Shown in pieces: positions 31,301 through 40,228 of a DNA stretch of 64,000 bases. The translations under genes and the position numbers were made by a program. The stretch is from Chaetoceros tenuissimus. Lineage: Eukaryota > Bacillariophyta > Thalassiosirophyceae > Chaetocerotales > Chaetocerotaceae. The notes under the pieces are model-generated. The model was not told the DNA's origin. It searched no databases and worked only from the letters and a program-made list of their open reading frames with translations. The DNA is taken from positions 744,001 through 808,000 of the forward strand of contig BLLK01000074.1 of the NCBI GenBank assembly GCA_021927905.1. The letters are read 5' to 3'. Numbering within the stretch: position 1 is the stretch's first letter; the number at the start of each line of letters is the position of its first letter.

Positions 31301-31674
31301 TTTGGATTCTTGTTTTCTGTTTCATTTTCATAGCTTGGTACTGTGACTAATTCTGCCGAAGATTCTTCGTTTTCTTCCATGCGATCGTAGACATCTTCAT
31401 TGATAGTGCTGTCATCGGCAAATGAGGAATCTTCACTTCTACTCTCATCTTTTCTTGAAACATCAGAACTAAGAATACGTCCATCATTTTCTTTATTTTC
31501 ACCTTCATTCTTTGTTTCATTAACAAATCCTTCTTCTTCATCAATATGTTCTTTTTCTTCAGCAGGACTAGGAGCGCCCTGCTGGGTATCATCTCCGTCC
31601 TCACTGGTGTTCTGCTCGACGCTTCCTACTGCGAGCTGGGATTCATCCCCAATCTGCTCTGTTTCTTCTTTCAT
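28309..31674 (-). CDS. Type II membrane protein with 21 Lin-12/Notch repeats
   Basis: 1121 residues from the first in-frame ATG at 31674. The frame is open a little further upstream but only from a TTG, so an upstream exon is possible. About residues 1-195 are acidic and charged (cytoplasmic), 202-223 a single membrane helix (GFILIFIIIIAFASAAAIV), and the rest about 21 LNR modules, each with the C..GDGxCD......C.WDGGDC pattern; the Asp and Asn residues bind calcium in Notch LNRs. Many N-glycosylation sequons (YPNCT). Residues matching 28680-30128 are a near-perfect threefold repeat. LNR arrays are often found on algal secretory-pathway and surface proteins; ligand unknown. Confidence 0.85.
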   Translation of the reverse strand: MKEETEQIGDESQLAVGSVEQNTSEDGDDTQQGAPSPAEEKEHIDEEEGFVNETKNEGENKENDGRILSSDVSRKDESRSEDSSFADDSTINEDVYDRMEENEESSAELVTVPSYENETENKNPKRIVYDLAGEKVASEEEKVEIETSESPVLRKELIESGLVVSVTNQNVKESEIIRNDSNNKSESDKEKERQKKRQRAKLGFILIFIIIIAFASAAAIVFTWKEKPRCEPSYNGRSSKRLGDGFCHPDLNNAVCNWDNGDCEATKHLYENCNYTDDDMGYYWYHRVSIGDGHCDQQHYQYIYYPSNISECRFEGGDCIRLNCTESQELEDRQEFCEEYRAKYPNCNVDNALKIGNGICNFVGEYNTEICGFDGGDCAEYPECRFDESEVQADSSWNNLWSYHHDLISFFKDGHCNSILNKKECAFDGGDCIDFNKKFPDCHVGSEKLLGDGTCHNFGGYNTEECKWDNGDCVEFNSKYPNCNVEAAYSIGDGWCDVQYNTEVCGFDGGDCIEFNTKYPNCNVSQPYRVGNGVCDKKYPYNSIDCLWDGGDCPGYPNCTIATEGFLFKKIGDGQCDGGIFNTESCGWDGGDCLQFNENYPNCTAEYPWNIGDGQCDFGEYNSTACKWDGGDCVVEGYPNCNVALKYKLGNGQCDMGYESYNTEECGWDLGDCDEFNAKYPNCKVSEPYRVGNGVCDKKYPYNSIDCLWDGGDCPGYPNCTIAAEGFLFKKIGDGQCDGGIFNTESCGWDGGDCLQFNENYPNCTAEYPWNIGDGQCDFGEYNSTACKWDGGDCVVEGYPNCNVALKYKLGNGQCDMGYESYNTEECGWDLGDCDEFNAKYPNCKVSEPYRVGNGVCDKKYPYNSIDCLWDGGDCPGYPNCTIAAEGFLFKKIGDGQCDGGIFNTESCGWDGGDCLQFNENYPNCTAGYPWRIGDGQCDFREYNSTACKWDGGDCVVEGYPNCNVALKYKLGNGQCDMGYEPYNTEECGWDLGDCDEFNAKYPNCAVFRPTYVGDGYCDGRKYNTEECEFDGGDCALYNSLPNCTVRWPSEIGNGNCYNFEEYNNEDCDFDGGDCIEFNAKYPNCTAFQPALLGDGWCDEEYNMEECGFDGGDCPNEEDLP
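28680..30128 (-). repeat. Three tandem 483-bp units inside the LNR gene
   Basis: Three head-to-tail units of 483 bases (161 residues, four LNR modules each). Units are nearly identical: differences include AEYPWNIG versus AGYPWRIG, and YESYNTEE versus YEPYNTEE in the unit nearest the 3' end. Boundaries are approximate because the flanking LNR modules are related. Confidence 0.9.
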
Positions 31675-32058
31675 TCCTTCTTTGAGTAACTCAAACAATG
31701 TGTTTTCTAAAGCTGTATCTTGATACGGAATATGAAAACTAATTAGTTATGTTTATACCTACATACATATCGCGTTAAAAAATGAGTCGCGTCACACACA
31801 GAAGCAGCTTTCGCGCGTTTAGTTGTCAAGAAAATGTCGCAGGACGACACCAAAATACGGAGAGTAAAATACAAAAACGCTTACATCAATATTCAAATCA
31901 TAGCTCTGTCTGATTTAGGTGATCGAATTCAAATAATTTTTCATTCTCACGCAGGAATTAAATCGTGTAATGTATTTAAACTACGATAGCAATGATGTAT
32001 GGCGAAGATTCAATCATTTATGCAACAAATATTATCGAAAGGACTCGAGCATATTCAA
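31675..32058. other. Intergenic, nothing seen
   Basis: 384 bases between the 5' end of the LNR gene and the 3' end of the mTERF gene. A non-coding 5' exon of the LNR gene could lie here. No motif stands out. Confidence 0.35.
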
Positions 32059-33939
32059 CTATCGCTTCCAATGCATAAATCTGTTATCTTCTTGTAGTGG
32101 AATATTGTCATCACTATCTCCCTCTATTTCGTCATTGTCGCTTGCAGTAGCACGAATACTATTATGCTTCAACAGCTTGCCTCCATTCTCAATTCTTATC
32201 CGTTTGTTTTCCAACCACTTTTCAAAATTATCATCTGTCATTGTGATTCCAACTGTGATCTTAATAGGTTCCACTCCTACATCTTTTAGACGTTCCATGC
32301 GGGGTTTTATCCTTTTGTCAAGTGAATATCCTAAAAGCGTAGGAAGAGTTATGATTGCCTGTCTCAATTCCAATGCATCATTTGCAAACTCTTCCATCAA
32401 ATAAACAACTTTAGGACGAAGATTCTTTTCCAAATCACAACAAAGCAAGCTTGGCATACCAGAAATGACTTTGCGTAAATCTACATCTTGCAGTTGAAAT
32501 TCTTTTTCCAAGAAATTAACTTTAGAGACTAGAGTGTCATCTGTACTCAAAGAAATTACTTGTGGTGCTTGATATAGAATACGCTTGACTTCATCGGCAT
32601 CCATACCAAGTTGAAACCGAAGAAAGCCAACAACATGCTTAATTTTGAACATGCTATGAGTCATGAGTCTAGGAAACTTGAGTAGAATCTTTTTCAATTC
32701 CATAGGACTGAATTCAAGTTCGGTCAAAAAGTACCTTGCAATGGGTAGCATATGATTATCTAGATTGTAGTCCATAATGGATGGATAGGAAGTCAATAGT
32801 TTGACAATATCTTTTGGGTCCATGTAAAGCCTCATGATGAAAAATGAAATTATTTTCGGCTGTAGGTTGTCCATGAGACTGTAGAGCATGATTCTTGGAT
32901 TCTTTCGAATAATTGTTTGCAAATCTTTGATTGGAATCTTAATTTCCCTATGCAAAAATCCTAATCTCATCTCTAGTGATTCTACCGCGGCGCATAGTAA
33001 TCTTGGATCGGAAAGTAACAATTCTCTAATTTGATTGGTGTCTAATTCCAATTCACTCCTATAAAAATCCAGCTTTTTGGATAGGTTCTGCATAGAATAG
33101 CATAAAATACAGGGATATGCAACTACCAAAGACCTCAATTCCATTTTGCTGAGATCAAGAGCTCGTACTAGAAACAAAATGGTTGGACTTATATTCCTCG
33201 TGGCACTCAAATGTAATATAGGCGGCTGTTTGGTAAGTATTGTTCGTACATCTTCATCTGTCAAGTTCATCATTCTTCGCAAAAGACTAATCTTTTGCTC
33301 TAGGTTCTGGACTGTGAAACCTAGGACTGATCCATGTTTATTTGTAATTTTCCACATGACTTCATCTGGAAGTCCAATTGTATTTTGTAAATAAAAGTAT
33401 GCAATTTCAGAAGCTGGAGCAAGCTGTATATTCGCCAAAAGCGTACTAAGATCGGGAACAATCAAGTTATCTATCCGATCGTCATCGTCATCGTCTAGCA
33501 ATGTTCCCTTTAGAGATTCATGAAAGGTAATGTTTAACTTTGACATATCAAAATCTAGAGCATTATTCTGTTGACTATTTGTCATTCTAGACTCTCCATC
33601 TTGTATTACGTAATCAAATTCCAAGCCCTGATCAAATTCATGATGATCATCGTATGCATCTACAAAAGACAAGAGTTCATCTGCCTCATCAAAGTATTTG
33701 TCAGAATCTGAAAAGTCCCCATAACCTCGACCTATAGCCTTGAGTGAAGACATGATGCGTTGTTGTTGTGTGCTACCAGCACTATTAGGGAAGGGGCGAC
33801 GGAAACTATTCTTGCATCGTTTATGTTGCTGTTTTTCTTTTATCCTCCTCTTCGCTTTTATATTGCCTATGATATGCTGCTGTGAAAAGGCAGCACATAA
33901 ATGAAAGTCTACTAACAATGAGAAAAGAGCAAATAGCAT
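32059..33939 (-). CDS. Plastid-targeted mTERF-family protein
   Basis: 626 residues from the ATG at 33939, which begins a signal peptide (MLFALFSLLVDFHL) ending CAAFSQQ, a plastid import motif. The upstream three codons begin with GTG and are not used. From about residue 190 to 560 there are repeated helical mTERF motifs of about 35 residues with the recurring L....P.LL pattern (ILTKQPPILHLS, LLSDPRLLCAA, IRKNPRIMLYS, LTSYPSIMDYN, LLKFPRLMTHS, LYQAPQVISLS). mTERF proteins bind organelle nucleic acids and affect transcription, splicing or ribosome assembly. The plastid is the likely site; the target cannot be read from sequence. Poly-Asp stretch near residue 150. Confidence 0.9.
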   Translation of the reverse strand: MLFALFSLLVDFHLCAAFSQQHIIGNIKAKRRIKEKQQHKRCKNSFRRPFPNSAGSTQQQRIMSSLKAIGRGYGDFSDSDKYFDEADELLSFVDAYDDHHEFDQGLEFDYVIQDGESRMTNSQQNNALDFDMSKLNITFHESLKGTLLDDDDDDRIDNLIVPDLSTLLANIQLAPASEIAYFYLQNTIGLPDEVMWKITNKHGSVLGFTVQNLEQKISLLRRMMNLTDEDVRTILTKQPPILHLSATRNISPTILFLVRALDLSKMELRSLVVAYPCILCYSMQNLSKKLDFYRSELELDTNQIRELLLSDPRLLCAAVESLEMRLGFLHREIKIPIKDLQTIIRKNPRIMLYSLMDNLQPKIISFFIMRLYMDPKDIVKLLTSYPSIMDYNLDNHMLPIARYFLTELEFSPMELKKILLKFPRLMTHSMFKIKHVVGFLRFQLGMDADEVKRILYQAPQVISLSTDDTLVSKVNFLEKEFQLQDVDLRKVISGMPSLLCCDLEKNLRPKVVYLMEEFANDALELRQAIITLPTLLGYSLDKRIKPRMERLKDVGVEPIKITVGITMTDDNFEKWLENKRIRIENGGKLLKHNSIRATASDNDEIEGDSDDNIPLQEDNRFMHWKR

Positions 33940-34233
33940 TCTATTCACACTAGTGTAATGCTTTAAATATTATTTGAAAAGTAGAGAGAGACTCGACTCT
34001 ATCATAGAATAGCTAGCTCTCTCACGAAAGGAAAGTAGTAGGTAGCTCACATCACAGTTGAGAATTTTCCTTCATCGTCTGGCCGACGTATGATGCTGGG
34101 AAGTAGCATTTTCTTTCTTTTTTCAAATCTAGACTACTCTAATGTGTTCAAGAGTAAATTACAATTTCAAATTACATTCCAATCCAAGGAAAATTTCATA
34201 TTCATATTTCTTATTTTAAAAGGCGTGTGACTT

Positions 34234-35250
34234 TTATAAATCACGTGTAAAGCAGCCGTACCAAGAATGCAACTTTCTTTTCCTGTCAAATTTCATTTTC
34301 TCCTCATACGATATCACCTTTCTTCTGCTAATATCAGTATTATCCATGCACATCATTAACTTCTTTGCTTCTTTTGTAAAGACATCGGTAGGAACAACAA
34401 GCTCAACTCTTGATTGTGTTTCCCAGGGTCTTCTCACGCTGCAATCATACGACGAGTAGTATTCATCATTGTTATCCCAACATTGCTGATTAGGATCAAC
34501 TCTACGAGTCGTATATACTTCTTCCATACTAGAATCATCTTTTCTTTCTTCTTGTGATGACTGCAGCTCTTGTTTTCCAAGCCATTTGTCTTTCCACTCA
34601 ACATATGGTTCCATATGATGCAGATACTTGTCCGATGACTCACAGGATGAGCCTTGAATATAAAACTCTTTCATGAATTCCAATTGCCATTGAGGAATGA
34701 ATAGCTTTTCAAGAATCTTTACTCTATCTTTATCATCTTCATCATCATATTCATTGTTTTGCCAGAGTTTGCTTGGGGTTATAGCACTCTTGTGTTCTTC
34801 GTGATCTTGAGTAAGAAGCTGTTTATATGGAAATTTTTGTGTGGTCGCAAGATATTCCTTACGTTTGTTGTTTCGTTGTTTCTTGAAGTTTTCTTTGGTA
34901 TTGCAATCATTTTGAGGAGGAGCAGACGAAGGCCAAGAAATTACTGGCTTGTGATTCAAATTCATATATTCTTGTTGACTATGGTAAGTATTCTCGTTGT
35001 TTGCTTTGATGTTCTTTATACTAGGAGAGTAAATGGCATAATCATTCACAGGCGAATAACAGAGGTTGTCATTCTTCTCATTTTTCATTTGATAAGATTC
35101 AAAATGATCATATTGGGCGTGATCATCCTTAGTATTATCTTCTTTGTAGAGAGCACTGGCGAGAACAATATCCTCCTCCTGCTCCTCTGATATGTTCGAC
35201 AACGGGCTGAGTAGCGATTCAAGCTGCAGACTATTATCGTCGCTGCTCAT
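34234..35250 (-). CDS. Unknown protein, paralogue of 36149-37069
   Basis: 338 residues from the ATG at 35250; two more codons upstream begin with TTG. Mostly polar, rich in Asn, Ser, Lys and Glu, without signal peptide or membrane helix. Two blocks are shared with the neighbour at 36149: one around RVKILEKLFIPQWQLEFMKE (about residues 180-205) and one at the C-terminus, from MDNTDISRRKV to MKFDRKRKL. These may be short binding modules in otherwise disordered chains (inference). No known domain recognised. It stands in the same orientation as its paralogue, with a decayed third copy between. Confidence 0.65.
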   Translation of the reverse strand: MSSDDNSLQLESLLSPLSNISEEQEEDIVLASALYKEDNTKDDHAQYDHFESYQMKNEKNDNLCYSPVNDYAIYSPSIKNIKANNENTYHSQQEYMNLNHKPVISWPSSAPPQNDCNTKENFKKQRNNKRKEYLATTQKFPYKQLLTQDHEEHKSAITPSKLWQNNEYDDEDDKDRVKILEKLFIPQWQLEFMKEFYIQGSSCESSDKYLHHMEPYVEWKDKWLGKQELQSSQEERKDDSSMEEVYTTRRVDPNQQCWDNNDEYYSSYDCSVRRPWETQSRVELVVPTDVFTKEAKKLMMCMDNTDISRRKVISYEEKMKFDRKRKLHSWYGCFTRDL

Positions 35251-35744
35251 GGTCAACGAGTAATAGTTATCTATTAGTAAATGATGTTTTTCTAAACTTG
35301 ATACCCCGGTACTAAATAAATGATCTTACTCGTATGATTGAAATAGATTCGTTTCAAATTTCATGAAAGTTTGTTAGGCATGCAAACTTTGACAGGACCG
35401 GTATATCCTCAATTGAGCTACTTTACCATACTTCTACTGAACTTTCACCGGATTGGTATCCTCAATTGAGCTACTTTATTGAACTTTCACAGGATCGGTA
35501 TCTTACAAAGACATGAGAACCATTTTTTGGAGTATTTCAAATTCAAAGTTCAAACTGGTTTGTGGACTGCATGCAGGACCTAAATAATTTATAATTTATG
35601 TATCCCCTTCATCTAAAATATATGCAATTCTTTCTAAGTATCAAATTGAAGCTCCTCTCTATTCTAAAAAATTGTTTCTATATGCAGGAACTAATTCCTT
35701 GTTAGCACAAAAGGTAATTGTCAAAACTTATGTATTTATGCATG
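35251..35744. repeat. Upstream region with direct repeats around CTCAATTGAG
   Basis: GGACCGGTATATCCTCAATT and its continuation GAGCTACTTTA (35395-35425) recurs as GGATTGGTATCCTCAATTGA and GCTACTTTA (35449-35478), and a third start, GGATCGGTATC, follows near 35493. GAACTTTCAC sits between copies (about 35439 and 35482). CTCAATTGAG is a perfect palindrome. They lie 145-250 bases upstream of the gene starting at 35250, so they may be regulatory. A related GAACTTTCACTGGACCG occurs at about 37289, upstream of the paralogue. Confidence 0.5.
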
Positions 35745-36063
35745 CATAGAAAGTATGTATTTCTTTCTATCAAAATTAATCAATATGTTTTGACCCATCA
35801 TGTTCTTGGTCATGAAATGATATACCTTATTTCGCTGTCCTTTCTTCCAATTCATTTTGCGAAAAGTGCCCTTGCTAAATTTATTTTCCTTTGTCTTCTG
35901 GTTACGTTTTTTGTAATGAAGATGAAAGATCATACTTGTTGATGATGCGAGGACTCTTCTTGCAATAATAGTTCATACCATAGCCCTTATTTAAGAACTG
36001 AACCTGCCATTTAGGATCGAAATCCCTTCCTTGATCTGCTTCATCATTCTTTAGACGCTTTGA
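35745..36063 (-). pseudogene. Decayed remnant of the 34234/36149 family
   Basis: On the minus strand, 36063 to about 35965 reads SKRLKNDEADQGR then FDPKWQVQFLNKGYG, clearly related to FSKRLKIWNDEADQGR and NPEWQFQFMNEFYG of the gene at 36149, but with the intervening residues deleted. Near 35760 another frame reads INFDRKKYIL, matching the C-terminal INFDRKKYLL. The middle is lost or frameshifted and no start remains. Confidence 0.75.
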
Positions 36064-36148
36064 AAGATATAGAGTGCTGTGTAGCGAACCTCTGTACTAT
36101 CGATAGGTACTTTCTAAATGATCATTAGTATTTATAGTATACGTACAT

Positions 36149-37069
36149 CTAAAGTAAGTATTTCTTTCTATCAAAATTGATTTCCTCCTCGATTCTGAAA
36201 ACATTATTTCTACTGATATCGGATAAATCCATAGCAGCCAACAATTTTAGTGAAGCTTTTTTCAATATATTTGCGTCTAATGATTTTGGTTTTGTACCAT
36301 AGTGGTAGCCTTCTTCGTTGTCCTTCTTCGTTTGCTTCTTATTGCATTCATCTATTTTTTGGTGGCGTACAATGTAATTTAGATCTCCTTCAGATTGATC
36401 ATAGTTGTTGTTGATGGCACGAGACTTCATGTTGTTGCGAGAAGACAATGAAGGGGCATCACTTCTTCCATAAAACTCATTCATAAACTGAAACTGCCAT
36501 TCAGGATTGAAATGTTTTTCCAAGACCCTTCCTTGATCTGCTTCATCGTTCCAAATCTTTAGACGCTTTGAAAAGTCTCCTCCATCTGTATTACTAGCAT
36601 CACTCTTGTATGGAAAATTGAGTGTTCTAGCAAGATGAGTTCCTGGATTCAAGAAGTGATTCTTTCGCTTCTTTCGTTCGTCCTGTTGTTGTGGCTTGAA
36701 TGTTGGTGTAATATTTCTCGCGTTGACTTCGATGCTATGATGTAATTCCGATGAAGTTTTATTTGAAACTAATGATACGTTTTGCACTTGCATCATCATC
36801 GTCGTCTCTTCTTGTTTCTCATCATTTCTTCTTGATTGTGTTGTCTCGTCACGTGTTGTTGAAAGTGGACTCTGAAGGAGACGATCGAGGAATACATCGT
36901 CATCGTCCTCTTGAAGCGTTGGTACATATTTGTTTGCTTTTTGCTGAGGAGGAACAAGCAGACAATAATAGTCATGATCAGTCCAATGTCCTACAGATGA
37001 ACCAAGCTGGGATGAACAAGTCTCCCCAGTCATCTGATGAAAACAATCATATGGCTCAAAGTCATCCAT
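36149..37069 (-). CDS. Unknown protein, paralogue of 34234-35250
   Basis: 306 residues from the ATG at 37069; the five codons before it begin with GTG. Polar and Gln/Asn/Lys-rich, no signal or membrane segment. Shared family blocks are RLKIWNDEADQGRVLEKHF followed by NPEWQFQFMNEFYG (about residues 180-215), and a C-terminal block MDLSDISRNNVFRIEEEINF. Both have the same order and spacing in the paralogue. A short duplication to its 3' side (35745-36063) is dead. No known domain. Confidence 0.65.
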   Translation of the reverse strand: MDDFEPYDCFHQMTGETCSSQLGSSVGHWTDHDYYCLLVPPQQKANKYVPTLQEDDDDVFLDRLLQSPLSTTRDETTQSRRNDEKQEETTMMMQVQNVSLVSNKTSSELHHSIEVNARNITPTFKPQQQDERKKRKNHFLNPGTHLARTLNFPYKSDASNTDGGDFSKRLKIWNDEADQGRVLEKHFNPEWQFQFMNEFYGRSDAPSLSSRNNMKSRAINNNYDQSEGDLNYIVRHQKIDECNKKQTKKDNEEGYHYGTKPKSLDANILKKASLKLLAAMDLSDISRNNVFRIEEEINFDRKKYLL

Positions 37070-37834
37070 TGTGCTATCGTTCACTCAATGAATAACTAAC
37101 ATGAAATAGTCAACAGTTTGAAACTATGTTTCGGAATTACTTTGGACACTAGTGGAGGAAGAAGCGATTTTGTTTTCAGCACTTCCTTTTCTTCCCTAGA
37201 AAGTGTTGGAAGTAATTCAGATGCATGCAAAATCAGGTACATCTTTCATCTTTGTCTCAAATGGAGCTAATCTACTATTATTTATCATGAACTTTCACTG
37301 GACCGTCATCTGAAATGACGTCATACCTAATTCGAATCATCCGAACGTCTCAGGTTCGCAACACAAAACTCCGCTACACAGGACACAGGACCGCTTAGTG
37401 AGGAAGACTAGGTATTAGTAAAGTGAATGCAAAAGATGAGTTTGCGCATATGATTTTTTGAAACATACGTAAGAACAACCTTTCTTTTTTGTACTCATAG
37501 GAATTATCACTACTCTGTTGATTATTGTAGTTTACAGGAACGGCTGCAACAAAGTTTCTTGAGAACTGAGAACCTTCCGCTTTTCTGCTTTAAAAATGTA
37601 CGTCATCGATTTGCAAAACGGCTACAACGTACGCTTCTTGCGACTTTTCCAAAAAGAACATGATTCCGCTTTTCTGATGTTTGTTCTTTTTCCAGCACGC
37701 GGGCAACCCTTCAATGTTTACGAACCTTTGAACTAGTCGATAGTCGATCCCATAATCTATTGCTCATTTTTATTATCCTTTCAAAATAATAATGTTTCAA
37801 AAACCATTACTATTATAATTGGCATTATTCTTAC
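37070..37834. promoter_or_regulatory. Intergenic with CRE palindrome TGACGTCA
   Basis: About 765 bases between the start of the unknown gene and the 3' end of SMU1. TGACGTCA lies at 37316-37323, about 250 bases upstream of the minus-strand gene, next to GAACTTTCACTGGACCGTCA, which resembles the repeats at 35395-35500 upstream of its paralogue. No gene seen. Confidence 0.4.
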
Positions 37835-39811
37835 TTACTTCCAAATGGTCAAGAGTCCCTTCTTCAAAACCTTTGAACTGCTATACGCAGAAATGATTCC
37901 CTTCAGAGGATGATGAACGATCCCATTTAATTCAATGCCTGACTTTCCTCCTGTACTTTCTACACCAAAGTCTGAAATGGTTTGCTCAACTTTTCCAGTA
38001 GCAACATCATATATAATACAAACACCTTGATCTGTAATCAGGTACAACCATTTATTCGATGAACTCACTGTGGCACATACAAATTCACCCCTCGCAGCAC
38101 TCTCTTTCATACCTGCAGATTCTTTCTCATTACTTGAATCGTTGGTCAAAACAGATTCATTCTCAAACTTTCGTAAAATCAATCCAGACATTGTGACAAG
38201 ATATGCAATTGGACCTCTTGGAACTACAATCATTGTATTTGCAGGTGTATGCAATGGAAGAAGTGTATGGATGTTTCTCCCTGTCTGATCCCCATCATCA
38301 CGAAATTCAATCGAGGCAGCATTGACAATTGCAGATGGTCCATTGGTTGCAGCCATGGGATTCAAAGTCAGTGTCAATTCAGCAGTTTTTCCACACCAAA
38401 TTCTCACTGTCGAATCTGCCGAAGCCGAAATCACTTGTACAGAATCCTGTTTGGATTTACTGCTAGGTAAAATGTAATGACAAGAATTGACAAAGGAGGT
38501 ATGACCTCTGAAATCTTTCAGTAATCGTTTGGTTCTCAATCCAAATTCCTTGATGGAACAATCTTGCGAAGCCGATAAAATCCTCGTTCCATCTCTGTAA
38601 AAATCCAAACAATTGATTGCTCCACTGTGTACCTTTTCAAATTCTACAAGACAAGTTCCAGTGTTGAGATTCCATATATAGATGTTACCAAATTGATCAC
38701 CTGTTGCCAACAATGTAGACTCATGATTGACCGCCATGGCTAAAATCGATGGCGGTGCAGCATTCTCTTGATCATCATTTACATCATGACACATGATTTC
38801 ATCCTTTTGTTGATATGCAAGATCCATACGCAATTTTGTATATTTTGAATTGGCATCCCAAACTTCTATAAATCCATCAGAAGTACCAGTGACAAGTGAC
38901 GTTTGATTCACATTTGCATCGGTATAAAATAAACAGCTGGTGACTTGTGTCTTTTTCCCAAACTTTACCAAAGAGTATGGATCCAATGGAATCGCTTCCA
39001 ATAAAGTCTTGTTTTTACTAGCAATGACTTGTTCTGTAGCAGTATCGACCGTGACTGTTCCCAATACCAAGTCGAATTGTTTCTTTTTTTGTTTCTTGGT
39101 TTTGGGTTCTACATCTTCTTCTTCATCATCGTATTGATGTTTGACTTGTGGTAATTCACCAGTATGCACTTGCCATTTGATGGCTTGCTGTAATAAAGCC
39201 TCAAGCCTGGAAGAAGGAATGATGGGAATCACATTCCCCAATTTCTTTGCTATATAAAGTCGTTTTTCTTGTTTGGTGTATTTGCCATAGTAATTAGGTG
39301 GAAGTACCGGCTTGGTACCATTATTATTTGCAAATTGCTGTGCTGTAGCTTGTACCCCCCTCAAAGCATTGAGTGCATGCAATTTCCTCTCGAGCGAATC
39401 ATACAAAGATTCCTGTTCATTTTCATCTGTCGAATGAGCTTCTTGTAAAATCTCACGACACATTTTTAAAGTCATGAATGCCAATTCCATTTCCTGTTCT
39501 TGTGCCAATTCCAAGATTGCCATTTCATGTACTTCCGCCAATATCTGAGAAAAGACTTGGTGGTGTTTTGTATGATTCAAGGTAACTATAGACAAAGTTT
39601 CAAGTACAGTTCCCCAATTTCCTTCTTTACAAGATTTTAATAGTAGAGTATGAGCATGAGTGAATAATCCTCGACATCCTGTTAATGTTTCTTTTTGTAA
39701 TACAGCTGAAGATTCTTTGAGTCCATTTTCAATTAAAAAATGTTGAATCAAGTTTAGAATTTCAGAGGAAGGAATTTCAAGACTCCATTTTGATGAGGCT
39801 GATGCTGACAT
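37835..39811 (-). CDS. SMU1: Spliceosome-associated WD40 protein SMU1
   Basis: 658 residues, single exon. N-terminal LisH (about 11-43, SSEILNLIQHFLIENGLKES) and CTLH region (about 50-120), then VIPSSRLEALLQQAIKWQ, the conserved pre-WD segment of SMU1, then about seven WD40 repeats from residue 280 (LVTGTSDGFIEVWD, LATGDQFGNIYIWN, ILSASQDCSIKEFG, VISASADSTVRIW). The end reads GIVHHPLKGIISAYSSS, as in human SMU1. SMU1 is a B-complex spliceosome component that works with RED/IK. Length is larger than human SMU1 (513) because of a loop around residues 225-270 and insertions between blades. An intronless splicing factor in an intron-containing genome is unremarkable here. Confidence 0.92.
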   Translation of the reverse strand: MSASASSKWSLEIPSSEILNLIQHFLIENGLKESSAVLQKETLTGCRGLFTHAHTLLLKSCKEGNWGTVLETLSIVTLNHTKHHQVFSQILAEVHEMAILELAQEQEMELAFMTLKMCREILQEAHSTDENEQESLYDSLERKLHALNALRGVQATAQQFANNNGTKPVLPPNYYGKYTKQEKRLYIAKKLGNVIPIIPSSRLEALLQQAIKWQVHTGELPQVKHQYDDEEEDVEPKTKKQKKKQFDLVLGTVTVDTATEQVIASKNKTLLEAIPLDPYSLVKFGKKTQVTSCLFYTDANVNQTSLVTGTSDGFIEVWDANSKYTKLRMDLAYQQKDEIMCHDVNDDQENAAPPSILAMAVNHESTLLATGDQFGNIYIWNLNTGTCLVEFEKVHSGAINCLDFYRDGTRILSASQDCSIKEFGLRTKRLLKDFRGHTSFVNSCHYILPSSKSKQDSVQVISASADSTVRIWCGKTAELTLTLNPMAATNGPSAIVNAASIEFRDDGDQTGRNIHTLLPLHTPANTMIVVPRGPIAYLVTMSGLILRKFENESVLTNDSSNEKESAGMKESAARGEFVCATVSSSNKWLYLITDQGVCIIYDVATGKVEQTISDFGVESTGGKSGIELNGIVHHPLKGIISAYSSSKVLKKGLLTIWK

Positions 39812-40228
39812 TGTGAAGAGATATGTGTAGGAGAGTAGAGATGATGTTAAATGTTTAGAGAAGCTTTGGTTTGTATTAGAAGTGAACTAATACTCGAGTC
39901 CTTTCACCTTTCACACAAAAGCAAAAACATAAAAAAAAGAATCCAATGGCATACTCCACGTACGTACTTGACGGATCCAGTCGGACATGGTCGGACCAAC
40001 CACGGATATCTTATCCTACGTACAACAGACAGACGATCAAAACCCTCTCGAGCCATTCATTTTCATTTTCGAAAAAGATCTCATGTTCTGATGTTTCAGT
40101 GATGTTTCTCATCATTCTTTGATGCAATTACGAGAATTTCTGTAAGATATTTGAAATTACAATATTTCAATAGATACATTTCCAAATTGTTCCATAGCAG
40201 TTTTATATAAACATTTATTCCAACAAAG
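39812..40228. other. Divergent intergenic region, nothing distinctive
   Basis: 417 bases between the start of SMU1 (minus) and the MTD1-like gene (plus). A short TACGTACTT/TACGTAC pair occurs near 39960 and 40017. Otherwise nothing seen. Confidence 0.35.
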
